From the NCBI GenBank assembly GCA_020137815.1, contig CM035351.1, positions 4,485,078-4,549,077 of the forward strand: a DNA stretch of 64,000 nucleotides, read 5' to 3'. Of this stretch, positions 19,601 to 30,800 are shown one piece after another. Position numbers and translations under genes: made by a program. Position 1 is the first letter of the stretch. Each line of letters opens with the position of its first letter. Source of the DNA: Hormiphora californensis (Eukaryota > Ctenophora > Tentaculata > Cydippida > Pleurobrachiidae). A model generated the notes under the pieces. The model did not search any database. It was not told where the DNA came from and was given only the letters and a program-made list of their open reading frames with translations.

Positions 19601-22600
19601 GGGGAAAGGACGGCAAATTAGAGGAAAGGCCTAATATAGTGTGTACTGTGTGTGGAGGGAATGAGACTGAGAGACAGATGTAGAAATATTGTAGTTGCAT
19701 AATCGGTCCTAGCTACTCCCATATTTGGTGACATAGACACCTGGCGCTCAATCTCGGTCGCGCCAGGTGTCTATGTCACCAACTCCCATATGACATACCT
19801 GATGGCTGATATTGATAACACTCAAATCAAATCAAACAAAACATATCTACCTCACTTTGGTCGCCAACTAACACTACTGATCTCTCTCCCAGGTCAGCAC
19901 ACAGTTTGTGCGATGGTGATGAAGATGCCAGGTGTTGCCCTGAAAGCCCTGGACCAGTTTCACATGACAAACAGAGCTAGCCGGCAACAATTCTTCTTCC
20001 TAAACTATCTGGAACCGGATCCGGATATAAACGAAGCGAGCTTTCTCCCCATGTCCGTTCTAGGCAGGGTAAGTAAATACACTATACAGCAGTTTTTAAA
20101 GGTCTTGGGTTCATTGTTCACACCAATATTGTTGGAGGGTGCGATATGACATCGAAGACGCTCATTTGTTAGACGTTTCGGCTGTACGGCCATTATCAAT
20201 AATGCTCAATAAATAGTTTTACGTTGTAGTTGATGAAAGTTTGAAACTTTCATCAACTACAACGTATCTATTTACCTTGTTTAGTGACTAACAATGTGCA
20301 TCTTCCCAGATTGTGGAGACTGGGGAACTAAAGTTAGTTAACCACCCTGTTATCCGGGAGATAATCCGGGTAAAATGGTCCAAGTTTGCCAAGTGGAATG
20401 TCCTCCTAAACCTCCTAATCTACCTAGTGTACATTATCGCGTGGACCCTCGTGGTGTTTATCTACCAGCCCTGGAAGTTAGATAGTCAGACTGAGACTGG
20501 GGTCAGTGGGGTGGCTAATAAAGTGTCAGTGGGCATTGCTGTAACACTCTTCTTTTATTTGGTGAGTCGTCCATTGCCCCCCCCCCCTACAGTTAGGTAC
20601 ACAATTAAACTACACACAGCCCGGGTAGAGTTGTGTGTAGCTCCAGTAGCACCCGGGGGCCGGGGTAGTATCTAATTATGTGAGTTGTCCACCATTGTTC
20701 GGCCTAGCGTCCTCTCTCTTGTTCTCCTTCTCACAACAACCCCCCATTGCAGCTTTTTGAGGAGCTACGAGATTTGTACCGCAGTGAGACCAATCATTTC
20801 CGATACAAATTGTGGAGGGTAAAACAGATTGACCGGGATTTGGAGTTTGTACCACCACGCCTGTCGGAGGAGAGGGACTATCTCCTAAAGCAACGTGGGG
20901 TAAATGTTCCCTGCTCACTCATTGCTCGGTGTACCCGAGTATTGTATTCTGACCCAAATATGAAACCGAGTGCTAATTGAGAGTGGTTCTGTAATCTGCA
21001 ATAGCACAGTGCTATGGCAGTGCCAGTCTCATAGATCCCAGTCTAACAGGGCTCCTGCAATGACTTCCCCCTTACTCAACAAGCAATGGCTATTTCAGGA
21101 GATAAAGGAGTGCAAATCCCGGTACATGAGGGACCCATGGAACTGGTTCGACTGGTTGACCTATATCCTCATGTTCACTACTAGTGTCCTGGTTATCATA
21201 TGTCTCACTCAGAGTGAGGACATGGCTAATGAGAGGTGGTTCCAGGACATGTCCCTCTGGACCAGTAGGTCCATGTGTATCACCCTACTGTTCATCTGGA
21301 TGAAACTATTCAAGTAAGTGTCACATAGCAATATGAATATAACCTAGTTGACTAGGTTTAGAACACCAATATTTCTAAATTCACAAGTTCTCATTATTTT
21401 GGCCAGAAGCCCAGAAACACTCTTTCTCACCAGCCCACTGGGATGAAGATAAAGAGCGTTTCTGGGATTCCCAGCTATCTCCCTCTCTGGTATCTAAAAT
21501 CTAAATAGTAAATACCACTGAACCATGGTTAAAGCCCACTTCTCCTTCCCAGATTTGTCCGAGTTTTCGCCTTTCTGGGGCCCTTTGTGGTGATCCTCAC
21601 AAAGATTATCAACGACATCATAAAGATTGCCTTTGTGTTTGTGGTGTTCTACATCCCGACGGTGGCCACATATTACCAATTTTATTGTGATTCCAATAAT
21701 GATGGCTACAAGAATCTCAGACAGACAATGTTCACAGTATACAGGTACAAACTCGCGTCTTTTACTGTTTTATTAGGTGCATTTTCTTTTACCGATGACA
21801 ATGATTGTTATGTTCTAACCCTCCTTTACGGGGCACGCGAAACACAGTCTAGCTAGGCAAGACAATGATATATTGTTAAGTAAGGGGTGGATGATATATG
21901 CATTTTGTTTGGAAATCTGCTGACTGCTGACTGCTATATCAACTGCCCTGTTAATAACCAGTAAGATTATCGAGTGGATAATCTTACTGATTAACAGGGC
22001 AGTTGATAATCAGATAATATCCACACTCCAAAGCCATCCCATTCCCAACCACCAATTTGTTCCAATCCCTAGAATGCTGCTGGTGGATGATTACGGGTAC
22101 GAAACGATAAGTGAATATGAAACAAATGTGACAATCGGGGATAAGGAGATAACTGTAAGCCCTGAGATTGGTTGGACTGACCTGGTTGTGGCATATTGGC
22201 TGTTTTTTGGTGCAATCATCGTACTCAACTTGTTCATTGGTTAGTGAAGTTGTTTGTTTTCCTTGCTAGAATTGGTACATTTCATATGACCTGTCTGGCG
22301 TGGCCAGACCGGTCTAGACCCTCGACAGTGCGTTCAGATCGGGTCGGCGCCGCCAGACAGCCCATGACCCAATCCCCCCCGACACTACTTATATTGTATA
22401 TCCAGACAACCAAATCCGTGTGTCGTCACTTCGTTACCTCATCTCCCCTACCCAGACAACCAAACTTAATCCCTCCTTTCTTTCCACAGCTCTCATGTCG
22501 GACACCTTCCAACGGGTGTACGACAATGCTTGTGAGGTTGCACTGTTGGAGAAAGCAACTATCATAGACAGCATCGAGGAAAACCTACCTCCAGCGAAAA

Positions 22601-23316
22601 TGACATCCTTCCTTCGATTCATTAAGACCAGGTCAGTATACTTAGTTCCCACACAGATCTAAACAACTTCCCCCCAATGTCAGTTATCAGCGCTTGGTCT
22701 CACCTTCATGTCTCCTAATTAAACTTCCACCTATAACAGGTGTGCACCTCGGCAGAGTTACTACGATGATGACATAGTTGATGATGATGAGGGGTCTGAG
22801 ATGCACAAATACACACAACAGGTAACTAGTTTGGCACGTCGCGCTATCCCCTGTAACACAGGGCCTGTATGTAACGCTGCCAAGGTAACTAGGGAGAGGA
22901 ATTACGAATCATGATATGTAATATATCCACCTAGTTTTGCTCTGAGTATCTACTATCTTATATGAGAGATAGTATCTCTTCAGATCTCTCATTCATTCAT
23001 TGATTACAATATTAGTGCTCCAGGACCAGCCTTGTTTTTCTTTGTATTGTGCAGCATTAAGTGTATCATTATCCTAGTTCAGCTTTATCTTCAGACGTTT
23101 GAAGTGGTACGAGGTATGCAGGGCCAGTTTCTACACCTTGCAGAACAGATGGAGAGGATAGGAGGGATACAGGAGCAAGTAGAGACACAGAGCAAACAAA
23201 TCAAGGATCTGAGGGGTATGGTCAAGGATCTAAGGACAATGGTGAAGGAAATGAGAAAAGGTGGTGGGAGAATGGGCCCTCTCTCACCTTACACACAAAC
23301 CACGGGCCATGGGTGA
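16673..23316 (+). CDS. ankyrin-repeat TRP channel, TRPA-like, thirteen exons
   Basis: Thirteen exons join in phase to 809 residues: 16673-16845, 17452-17632, 17728-18063, 18198-18342, 19893-20068, 20310-20561, 20753-20899, 21099-21313, 21553-21744, 22073-22239, 22490-22631, 22740-22821 and 23095-23316. Residues ~119-275 form about five ankyrin repeats (GATLLHEVARDWGADIAEYL; GRTALHIACMTD). The linker into TM1 (LKLVNHPVIREIIRVKW) and its preceding Leu/Phe-rich block resemble TRPA channels. The final helix ends in VLNLFIALMSDTFQRVYDNA, then a basic region and a C-terminal coiled coil (~737-800). Exon 7 adds about 50 charged residues between TM2 and TM3. Canonical TRPA proteins have 14-18 ankyrin repeats, so this is a short form, or exons lie upstream. 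TRPV-type is the main alternative. Confidence 0.88.
18425..19249 (-). CDS. single-exon homeobox transcription factor nested in a TRP intron
   Basis: 274 residues with no intron, antisense inside intron 4 of the TRPA-like gene. The N-terminal ~200 residues are Pro/Ser/Thr/Tyr-rich. A complete 60-residue homeodomain sits near residues 204-263. With F8 and W48 as anchors it has Q50, N51, R53 and M54, and helix 3 is VRVWFQNKRMALKK. Q50 and M54 fit ANTP-class proteins (Hox/NK-like), while K52 recalls engrailed-type helices. HYITLERRAQLAEELELS in helices 1-2 does not match a family I can name. A second ATG two codons downstream could also start translation. It would act as a nuclear DNA-binding regulator. 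A TATA box lies about 80 bp upstream. Confidence 0.9.
   Translation of the reverse strand: MTMSSFDNYLHELYLLAQQTHTPCYQKPSPTPFYQNSSPTPYQKQPPFLVPHQQQQHSSLAARRRVRSAEPYLSPSYLSRHHHQLPTVLPVLYYPAYTPIPGPYTAVPYNSPPSTGQLPTLSHPTPPPADLILPSLSPTLDTPATPTFGDTTNFLTVSPPPVPIAASTPTDITPPDTPSPGGDPTAPQFFFPGSFQNPSTAGPVRRRRKQRTVFTDQQLDQLEDEFDANHYITLERRAQLAEELELSQETVRVWFQNKRMALKKLRNNQRRSSV
19327..19332 (-). promoter_or_regulatory. TATA box of the nested homeobox gene
   Basis: TATAAA on the minus strand, about 78 bp upstream of the homeobox start codon (19249), in a G/C-flanked setting (GGGGGTATAAAGGG). The spacing fits a TATA promoter with a ~45-bp 5' UTR. It implies the nested gene has its own promoter within the host intron. 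Confidence 0.6.
19725..19782. mobile_element. 58-bp perfect hairpin element with target-site duplication
   Basis: Arms TTGGTGACATAGACACCTGG and the exact complement surround a short loop. CTCCCATAT is repeated immediately on both sides (19716-19724 and 19783-19791), a 9-bp duplication. TTGGTGAC ends are shared with the dispersed repeat near position 83. It lies in TRPA-like intron 4, upstream of the homeobox gene. Confidence 0.75.
20219..20268. repeat. near-loopless palindrome in TRPA-like intron 5
   Basis: ACGTTGTAGTTGATGAAAG is followed within a few bases by its reverse complement, making a stem of about 23 bp with almost no loop. Confidence 0.75.
21935..22012. repeat. hairpin in TRPA-like intron 9
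   Basis: TCAACTGCCCTGTTAAT and a GATTATC-ended arm pair with the downstream complement (ATTAACAGGGCAGTTGA) around a short GAGT loop, giving a stem of about 32 bp with few mismatches. Confidence 0.7.
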
Positions 23317-24054
23317 GACACTCTGTTTTAGGAAAGGATACTTCCTTTTTACGGGTTCAGATTGTTTAGATGGGACTAAGACATGATCTGAATATGATAG
23401 GATCATATCAGAAAGACTGAACAATCTGTTTGGCAACCATTTTATCCCATCATATCTTTGAATGTATAAATACTGTAAACTGTTTAGAGCGTTTTAACCC
23501 GTTTGATATGACTTATGATTATTTATGCAGATTATTAATTTCGTTATTTTACTTGTTCTCTGTATAATCTTCGTCGGCCAAGACAAGAACAGGACAAAAC
23601 ATCATCATTGCTGTTGCTCGAAGAAAACCCCAAATTCCAGGACTGAAATGTTCCCACGGTCCGCGCACAACGCGCATAGGAAGAAGATGCCAGGTCAGAG
23701 CTGTGTTACCGCGCGTTACAACAAAGAGCGCGTGTAACTGACACAAATTGTGACCGAGACACTGTGTCATCTTCTTCCGATCTTACACACGGAACAATTG
23801 CTGGATTTCTTTCAAGGTAAGAAATTATATCATGGTTTGGGTGCAATGTTATAAACAAAGATAAGTACATAAAAACACAATCACAATCACACGGCGTCTA
23901 ACATTGTATTTACTGTTGAGTACAAAGTATATGTAACCCCACATTTCACCGTTAATTTCACCAATTCAGCTACTGATTCATATGTCCATCCCTTATTCCA
24001 GTTCTTTCTCTCTCTAAAGTCACAAAAAGCAAAAGAGTTCACAGATGCGTGCTT
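23317..24054. other. convergent 3' region between TRPA-like gene and ARPC3
   Basis: The TRPA-like gene ends on the plus strand and ARPC3 on the minus strand, so this interval should hold both 3' UTRs. It is AT-rich and no further coding exon is supported. Confidence 0.5.
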
Positions 24055-25160
24055 CTAGAATTGCTGTCCTAGGGGAGTGAGAGTCTTGTCCATGAACTTC
24101 CTTCGAGCAAAGCATGTCCACCACTTGCTTGGTTTGTCTGTGTCACCGAACACCTGTAATTGATGGGAGGGTTGCAACATGATACTACGCTATTGGTAGT
24201 TTGGAACTACAGATTTTAAATTCCCTACTACTTCATTTCATCAAACGAAGATTGCGAATGATAGTGTGATATGTAACATACCTTCTCCACTAGACGTTGT
24301 CCCAACTCCTGCCGACACTGAGTCAAGTACTGTCTCATCTTCTCTGTAGAAGCAGAGAAGTGTCAGAAAAAAAACTAACATCATCTAGATCTCATTTTAT
24401 AATTTTGTAGAAGAGAGAGAGAGGGTTACAACAAACAAACTAACCTCTGCTAACTCTCACACAATTCAATCACTCAACTTTGAAGAGCTACGAACAGCAA
24501 CTCACCAGTTTCGTTTCCCTGTGGCCTGGTGTAGACAGAGTTGAGAGGAAAACCGGCCTCTCCGGGGAGAGAAAACCTAGAGATAGCCAGAGTATACATG
24601 TCCTTCAGGGCTTGGTTCTTGTTGGGGCTCTTGGCTAGCTTGATAATACAGTCGGTAGTGTAGAGCGTCAGGTAGATCAACAATCGGTCCCCTGTACCCT
24701 GGAAAGATGGGAGGGGGTCAGAATTAGTGGTTAGTAGGAGGGGGCCTATTGAGTTCCTAGGAGGGGGGGGGGTCAGTTCTACTGGGTCATTAGTAGGGGG
24801 ACCAGGGTGGATCAACATGGGGAGATACTGGATGAGTGGAGGGTTTAGGCCGTGCTGCAAATGGAATTATCACGTACCTTGATTTCGTAGTTTTTAAAGA
24901 ACACATTGGCTCGGAAGAAATACAGAGCCTCGTCTATAATGTCTTCTTCAGCATCTGGGAGCAGAGAGAAGGGGGTTAATATAATCTAGCGGAATACTAG
25001 CTGGATACTGGTTAGATAAAAACAGAGAGATTTTAATTTGGAGCTATTTGATACCTGATTTAGGTGCAGGTCCCTTTACAGTAGTCCGGAGAGGAAGCAT
25101 TGCAATGTTCCCAATTGTCATGTTACTTTCCTCATTGAATTTTGAGTGGTAGGCAGGCAT
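24055..25160 (-). CDS. ARPC3: actin-related protein 2/3 complex subunit 3 (p21-Arc)
   Basis: Subunit of the seven-protein Arp2/3 complex, which nucleates branched actin filaments. Five exons (25160-25055, 24954-24878, 24698-24506, 24343-24282, 24153-24055) join in phase to exactly 178 residues, the length of vertebrate ARPC3. The start [12 protein letters not shown], the GPAPK segment, [17 protein letters not shown], the [16 protein letters not shown] region and the C-terminal [16 protein letters not shown] all match the family closely. The gene lies directly downstream of ASNSD1 on the same strand; 196 bp separate the ASNSD1 stop from this ATG, with a small minisatellite between. Confidence 0.97.
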
Positions 25161-25184
25161 CTTCCTAGCTATAAGAGTCATGGG

Positions 25185-25290
25185 GTTAGTAGAATGATAG
25201 GGTTAGTAGAATGATGGGGTTAGTTGTAAGTAGAATGACGGGTTAGTAGAATGATGGGGTTATAGAATGATGTGGTTAGTAGAATGATTC
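25185..25290. repeat. GGTTAGTAGAATGAT minisatellite
   Basis: Five to six imperfect ~20-bp units (GGGGTTAGTAGAATGAT) between the ARPC3 start codon and the ASNSD1 stop codon. Confidence 0.75.
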
Positions 25291-25356
25291 GTTTAAAGAG
25301 TTTATGCAGCAGAGTTAAAAGAAAATGTGTAAAAGAAAACTAGGAATTGCAATAAA

Positions 25357-27497
25357 TTAAGTTCTGATAAATCTGGTACACTTGTCACCTCCCTTCTCCT
25401 TCTTCCCCTCCAGTTTCGCTATACGGCTACCAAACTGTATTGCTCGCTTTGGGAGGATACTACAGCTGTTCAGACCATATGAAGCAGCCAGTTTTCTTAG
25501 AATTAACTTTTCGCCAACACCTCTCTCTTTGGTAAAATCAACCTGGCGGAATATTGTTATTGGACGGGTTGTTTCTCTATTAAAAAGGAGGGTGAGATAT
25601 TAGAAAATAGAAGACCTTGATCGGCGTTTGGACATGCTAGTATATTTTTCTTCTCATGATTGCGAAGACAAATAACAAAGCTTGTTTCTTTTTACCTTGT
25701 TCTGTATTGGAAGCTGATTCACGAAGCTCACAAAATCCTCATCCAAAAAAGGGGCCACTGAATCCCTTCCATGATCCCCAACCACCCTATTATCACGTCC
25801 TAAATTCCTCTCTGAGATCCTATTTATATCCAGTGATATCTCCGACAAGACCCCCTCCCAACTACCCCTCTCCCAGGCCGATCTGTGGCGAGAGTACCCT
25901 CCCAGTAATTCATCTGCTCCGATACCCGAGAAGAGGAGACGTGCTGTACTGTATAACACATGGTGATGATTCTCTCTAGAAGGGGTAGAGGTGCCAGCAC
26001 CACGAGCAGCGAACCACAGCGCACACCCAATACTATCATCCAGGACTGTACTGTGTGGGTAAACGAGACCTGAGGGGAATTTTCATAGTAAAAGTGGTTT
26101 TATCTGTCACAGAGTGACCATGTTGCTGATCTAGTCTAGTATCCCCTTACCAGTGATATGCTTTTCTCGGGCCTTCTGGAGTTCATTCTTTGACACATCA
26201 ATCTCAATCAAGTTCCATTGTCGATCAGGACAGACTCTCTGTAAGTCCTCCAAAGAGCCCCGTGCAGAGATTCGATCAGGGGTTAGGGTGTTACCGAAGG
26301 AGACGTTTAGTAAATCTATTGGCTCATCTTTTGGTGCTGAACTGAAAATTTTGAAGTCGTAAAATTATTTGAACCGTTCGTCTAGTTTTCAACAAAATGG
26401 GCAGCACGGAGACAGTATGAACATTGAACAGTCCAAGAAATAATTGAGCTGTGTTTGTACTAAACAAAACTCACATGTCGAGTAAGTAAGCTAGGACGGT
26501 GCAATCTAAACCGCCACTAAACAGTACTGCCACACGGGCTCCTGAGGGCTCCATAACAATCCCTGTATCACTATCACAGTGCCTCTCAGCATATCTATTC
26601 TCTATCTCCTGTGGTATGTGATTTGTTAGCGTTGTTGTATTCTCTGTTCACGGTTGAAAACTAGGTTCTAATGGATAAAGATATGCTAACAACAAACCTC
26701 ATTGAATTGCAAGGGTGATGAACAGCAATCATTCCTTTTCTGGACACTCTTTAGAAGATGATCGTGAAACTGTTCAATAGTTTCATTCCAGTTGTCCAAA
26801 TCAAGTGTTGGTGAAACTGTTAGATTTAGACCACAGACCCCCATGTTTAGATCGCGACCTGGAGATTGTTATATCATTAGGTAAGTCTTGAACTAAAATG
26901 TGAATTTAATTCACTTTTAGTTTATAAATTATATTTACCCATTCGAAAGTCAAAATCTTTAAAAGATTCCCTGCAGAAAGTTTCAGCAATGGTCGCTCTA
27001 TCAGAGTAAGGATAACATTCCAGAGATTCTTTAGTTACCCGGAATAATCCACAAGCCGGAACTTCCTTCCATTCACCCTCGGAACCTGCCACAGAACTTA
27101 GAACAAAGCCGTCCCCCGAGAAAGAAATAAGAAGAGATCGGCGCCCGAAGTAGTCACGCCAAAACCAGAGTGTGTTTTGATCTTCTTGATACAAGATAAC
27201 TGCAGCGGGGCCTCTACAGCTAGCTGCCACATCCACAGGACCTTTCTCACAGATCTGGTCGAGCAGATATGACGTATCGTTCGTGTATGAATTTGGAATA
27301 CCAAACAATTGTCCGTTAAAAACTAGGTGGTTTCCAGATTTTTGCAATGGTTGTTTTCCCGTTCCTTGGACGTGTAGAACATATGAACTAAGTGTCACGG
27401 GACCACATGTCACGGACCCCTGATGATCCGGTCCACGGTTTAGGAGTCTTTTAGAAGGATTTCTGGTACACCGGTATGTGCAATGGATACCACACAT
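25357..27497 (-). CDS. ASNSD1: asparagine synthetase domain-containing protein 1
   Basis: Six exons (27497-26939, 26858-26698, 26608-26475, 26341-26151, 26069-25696, 25542-25357) join in phase to 534 residues. I start at the ATG giving MCGIHC, because class II glutamine amidotransferases use Cys2. An ATG four codons upstream (27509) would block this. Residues 1-190 are the amidotransferase-like domain (LWFWRDYFGRRSLLI). The C-terminal half is the synthetase domain with VAVLFSGGLDCTVL, DEPIDLLNVSF, LDDSIGCALWFAARG, GIGADELLGGYSRH and LPKRAIQFGSRIAK, all ASNSD1 hallmarks. The ATP-binding loop is SGGxDC, not the common SGGxDS. The gene is divergent from the coiled-coil gene at 27840. Confidence 0.96.
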
Positions 27498-27839
27498 TGT
27501 AACATACACGAAACTAAGCAGTAGAATGTATTTCAGGCCAGACAGAAGTAATAATTGCCAATTGGCAGAAAACTGAAAAGTGATCTTTTAAAAAAATGTC
27601 CAAAAGTGAATTCACAAATTTCGCAATTTTCGTTTTTTGGCGCGCGCTGCTTTGTCTACTGGACTTTTTTTTGCGATGCAAGTTTGCGCCGCGCAACTAG
27701 TTGGTTCAATTTGAAATCGTGCGTCATTTTTTTTTCTGTGGACAGTGGAGCAAAACTTTTGAGTTTATACTAATCTTTGATATTTCCCCGGGGATCTTCA
27801 TCTGTTTTCATGTAAATCACTTCTCTAGGGGTTCTAGGA
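27498..27839. promoter_or_regulatory. bidirectional promoter region
   Basis: 342 bp separate the ASNSD1 start (minus strand) from the coiled-coil gene start (plus strand). It contains GC-rich GCGCGC patches among A/T runs and no clear TATA box in either direction, as expected for a shared housekeeping-type promoter. Confidence 0.5.
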
Positions 27840-30800
27840 ATGTCAGCGTCATCGTCACTGGTTTCAGTGACCGACGAGACGCCTAGAACGGTCAGTAAAG
27901 TTACGCTGGACAAACTCAAACAGTGTCCCGGCTTTGTGGACGTAGATCCAAGGCTACTACAGCAGTTTGCCGAATCGATAACAACCAAAAATGATGTCGG
28001 GTACTTTCTCAAAGACATTTCCTGTCAAACAGAGGAGTCGTCCATTACAGATCTCAACAACATGATTAAAATTATACAGGTATGAAATAACAGCCCATTT
28101 ACTAGTAATTTTGCAAATTAATGTCAGTTGATAAGTGTTGCACTATTGAGAACTGAGCTTTTGCTTTTTCAGAATTTGCTAAAAGAAATAGCTGTGGTTA
28201 AGAGAAACCTGTTGTTTGCAAAGCAATTGCTACACGCTGATTATGATGCTAAAATTGGCGGTCGGGCGATGGACCTTTACTGTTCCATCAACGACAGGTT
28301 CGAGTTTTTTATTATCATTTATAGCTGGTTGACGGTCGTGTAATTTATTGGTCAGATAATCGATCTGACATGACACGGGTAGCTGAACCACAGTGTTCTC
28401 GAAAGCTTCTGTCAATTTTTTTGATTTAGTACCATTATATCGTTGTCTATCTTGGTAATGACACGGGTGTTTTGTGCAGGTTGAACGAGCTAGAGAAACT
28501 TTACGAAGATAAAATCAAGATAGCTCGAAGAAGTTTTAAGACTCAGCTGGCGGATGCGTGTAAAAAGATAGCTGGAGATTATAAACAATATTATGCCAAG
28601 TTGTTGGCACTTGAAACCGGTCAGAGTGGGTCCATTTTACAGGATCTGAAGGATACTATCTCCAAACAGGTATACCTCATTTCTAGTGTTTCATGGTAAA
28701 TAGAAATGCTGCTATAGTTCACCTCAATTTGTTAAATAAATTCGCACACTGCCAGGCCAAGATGTTAAAGATACAGGAGCAAAATCTCAGTGCCCTCCGA
28801 AGTCAACTAGCTGACGCTGAGACAAGGATAAATGTTGATGCAGCACTGACTTACGAAGACAGTGATGACGGATTAAAGGCTGATACCCCTCCCCCACCTC
28901 CTGAACCTGACTTTCTCTCAAACACCATCGACCCTGATGAGCACAAAAAGGTACAAAATACAAGAGTTAATTAAAGTAATTTAAAATTGACCAAAGTCTT
29001 ATTATTATTCACCATTTCCTATCATATATCCAGGTCATTGAGGAGAAAGAGAAACTAACGAAACGATGCAATGCCCTGGGTGACGAAGTCTTGGATTGCA
29101 ATGGGAAGATAAAGCGGCTGGAAGCCCGGTTAAAACTAGTCCGGGACGAAGGGGAACAGGACAAGATTGGACTGGAGGACCAGGTCAAGAAGTTGAAGGA
29201 GGAAGTGGACACATTGAAGGATGAAAATGAGAAGCTGGTGATAAAGAGTCAGCAGGTTAAAAAGGTGGCATTTATCCAGGAGAAGTCACCTACACCACCC
29301 GTTACACCTGCACCTGCCAAGGCTGTGGTGGTGCCTGAGGGAAGCAACAAGAGTAGTGCTGAGGTAAATAGTCAACAATTACAGGCCATTTTTAACAAAG
29401 TCTTGTTCCATCTCTAGTAATAATTCTTATTCCCGTTTTAGATTTTAGAAATTTTATTATTCCCGTTTCAGATTGATGCACTGATTAAGGAGGAAGTGCA
29501 GAAGGTCCGAACTGAGCTGATGATCAAATTCAAAAATGAGAACGAAGAGCTTCTCTCTAAAAATAGGTAGGGTAGCCACTGGCTATTTGAAACGCCTGCC
29601 AATGTGAAACAGTGTCTGACTATTTGAAACGCATGGTCTGGCTATTTGAAACGTAGTGCCGCGTATGTAGTAGCTTGTCTTGGGAGATGCATAGCAAACA
29701 GTAGGTACTCATGCCGTTGTTTTAAATTCTGGAATAGAAACAATCCTTGTGTTTAAACAAAAAATTCAAAGATTTCCTCTTTATTTCAAAAAATGAAAAT
29801 TGAGAAACTTAGATATAATTATAAATAGCTTTTTTAAACCTCTGGGCTCTGTCTCAGATCGGAAAAGTGTTCTAATTAAGCATAATTGGGTCTTATTTAC
29901 CCCATTTACAACTTTTCACCTGGAAATGATTTATACTTATGTGAGGGCACTTTTCCGACTAATTTTGATACGCTGAATCACGTAAGCAACCTTTCCAATC
30001 CCTCAGAGGTCGGGAAAATGCCTTAATTGAGCAATTAAGGTCAATTAGACCCAATTATACTCAATTAGGGCACTTTATCGACCTCATACGGATTGGAAAA
30101 GTTGCTTACGTGATTCAGCGTATCGAAATTAGTAGTCGGGTTCAGTGGTTTTCGCTATGTTATGAGCTGCAGAGCAAGCGAGTCTGGTAACTTGAAACAC
30201 TGCGGAGGGCTATTTGAAACACTTTTCTCCAAATCCGCTGTCGGAAATTTTTGATGTTCATTTTGGGCATAGGGAGGATATGAATTATGAGTTTAGCCAT
30301 TTCCGCCAAAAATTGGCCGAATTTGGGGCAAAAACTGTTTTCCTGGCTATTTGAAACAATTTTTGGAAACATTCATTGCACCAAGCACATGCAAACAAAT
30401 TCAGATTTCAGACATGGAATGGCTCTGCACAACCCTTTTCTAACTATTCCATGTCAAAAATTTCGGTTTCGTGGAAAAATTGAGGGAGATACGGGTGTTT
30501 CAAATTAGCAGACCGAGGCGGGCTATCTGAAACACCAAATTTGGATAGATATCACGTGACCCTGGCCCCGGAAGACAAAATGAGACATCTCCAACCACCC
30601 AAAAAACTACCCAGGGACTGTCTCGGTAACACAAGGTCAAAAAAATTTGGGTTCGACTTGATTTGTGGGCAGGCAAGGGAAAAAAGTGAAAAACTGTTTC
30701 AAATATAGCCAGTGGCTACCCTATCGTCTGGGTGACTACCACATGTCTGTTTTGAACATGTCTGTTTGCAAGGATTTGTTTCGGGTTTCCTGGTTTATCA

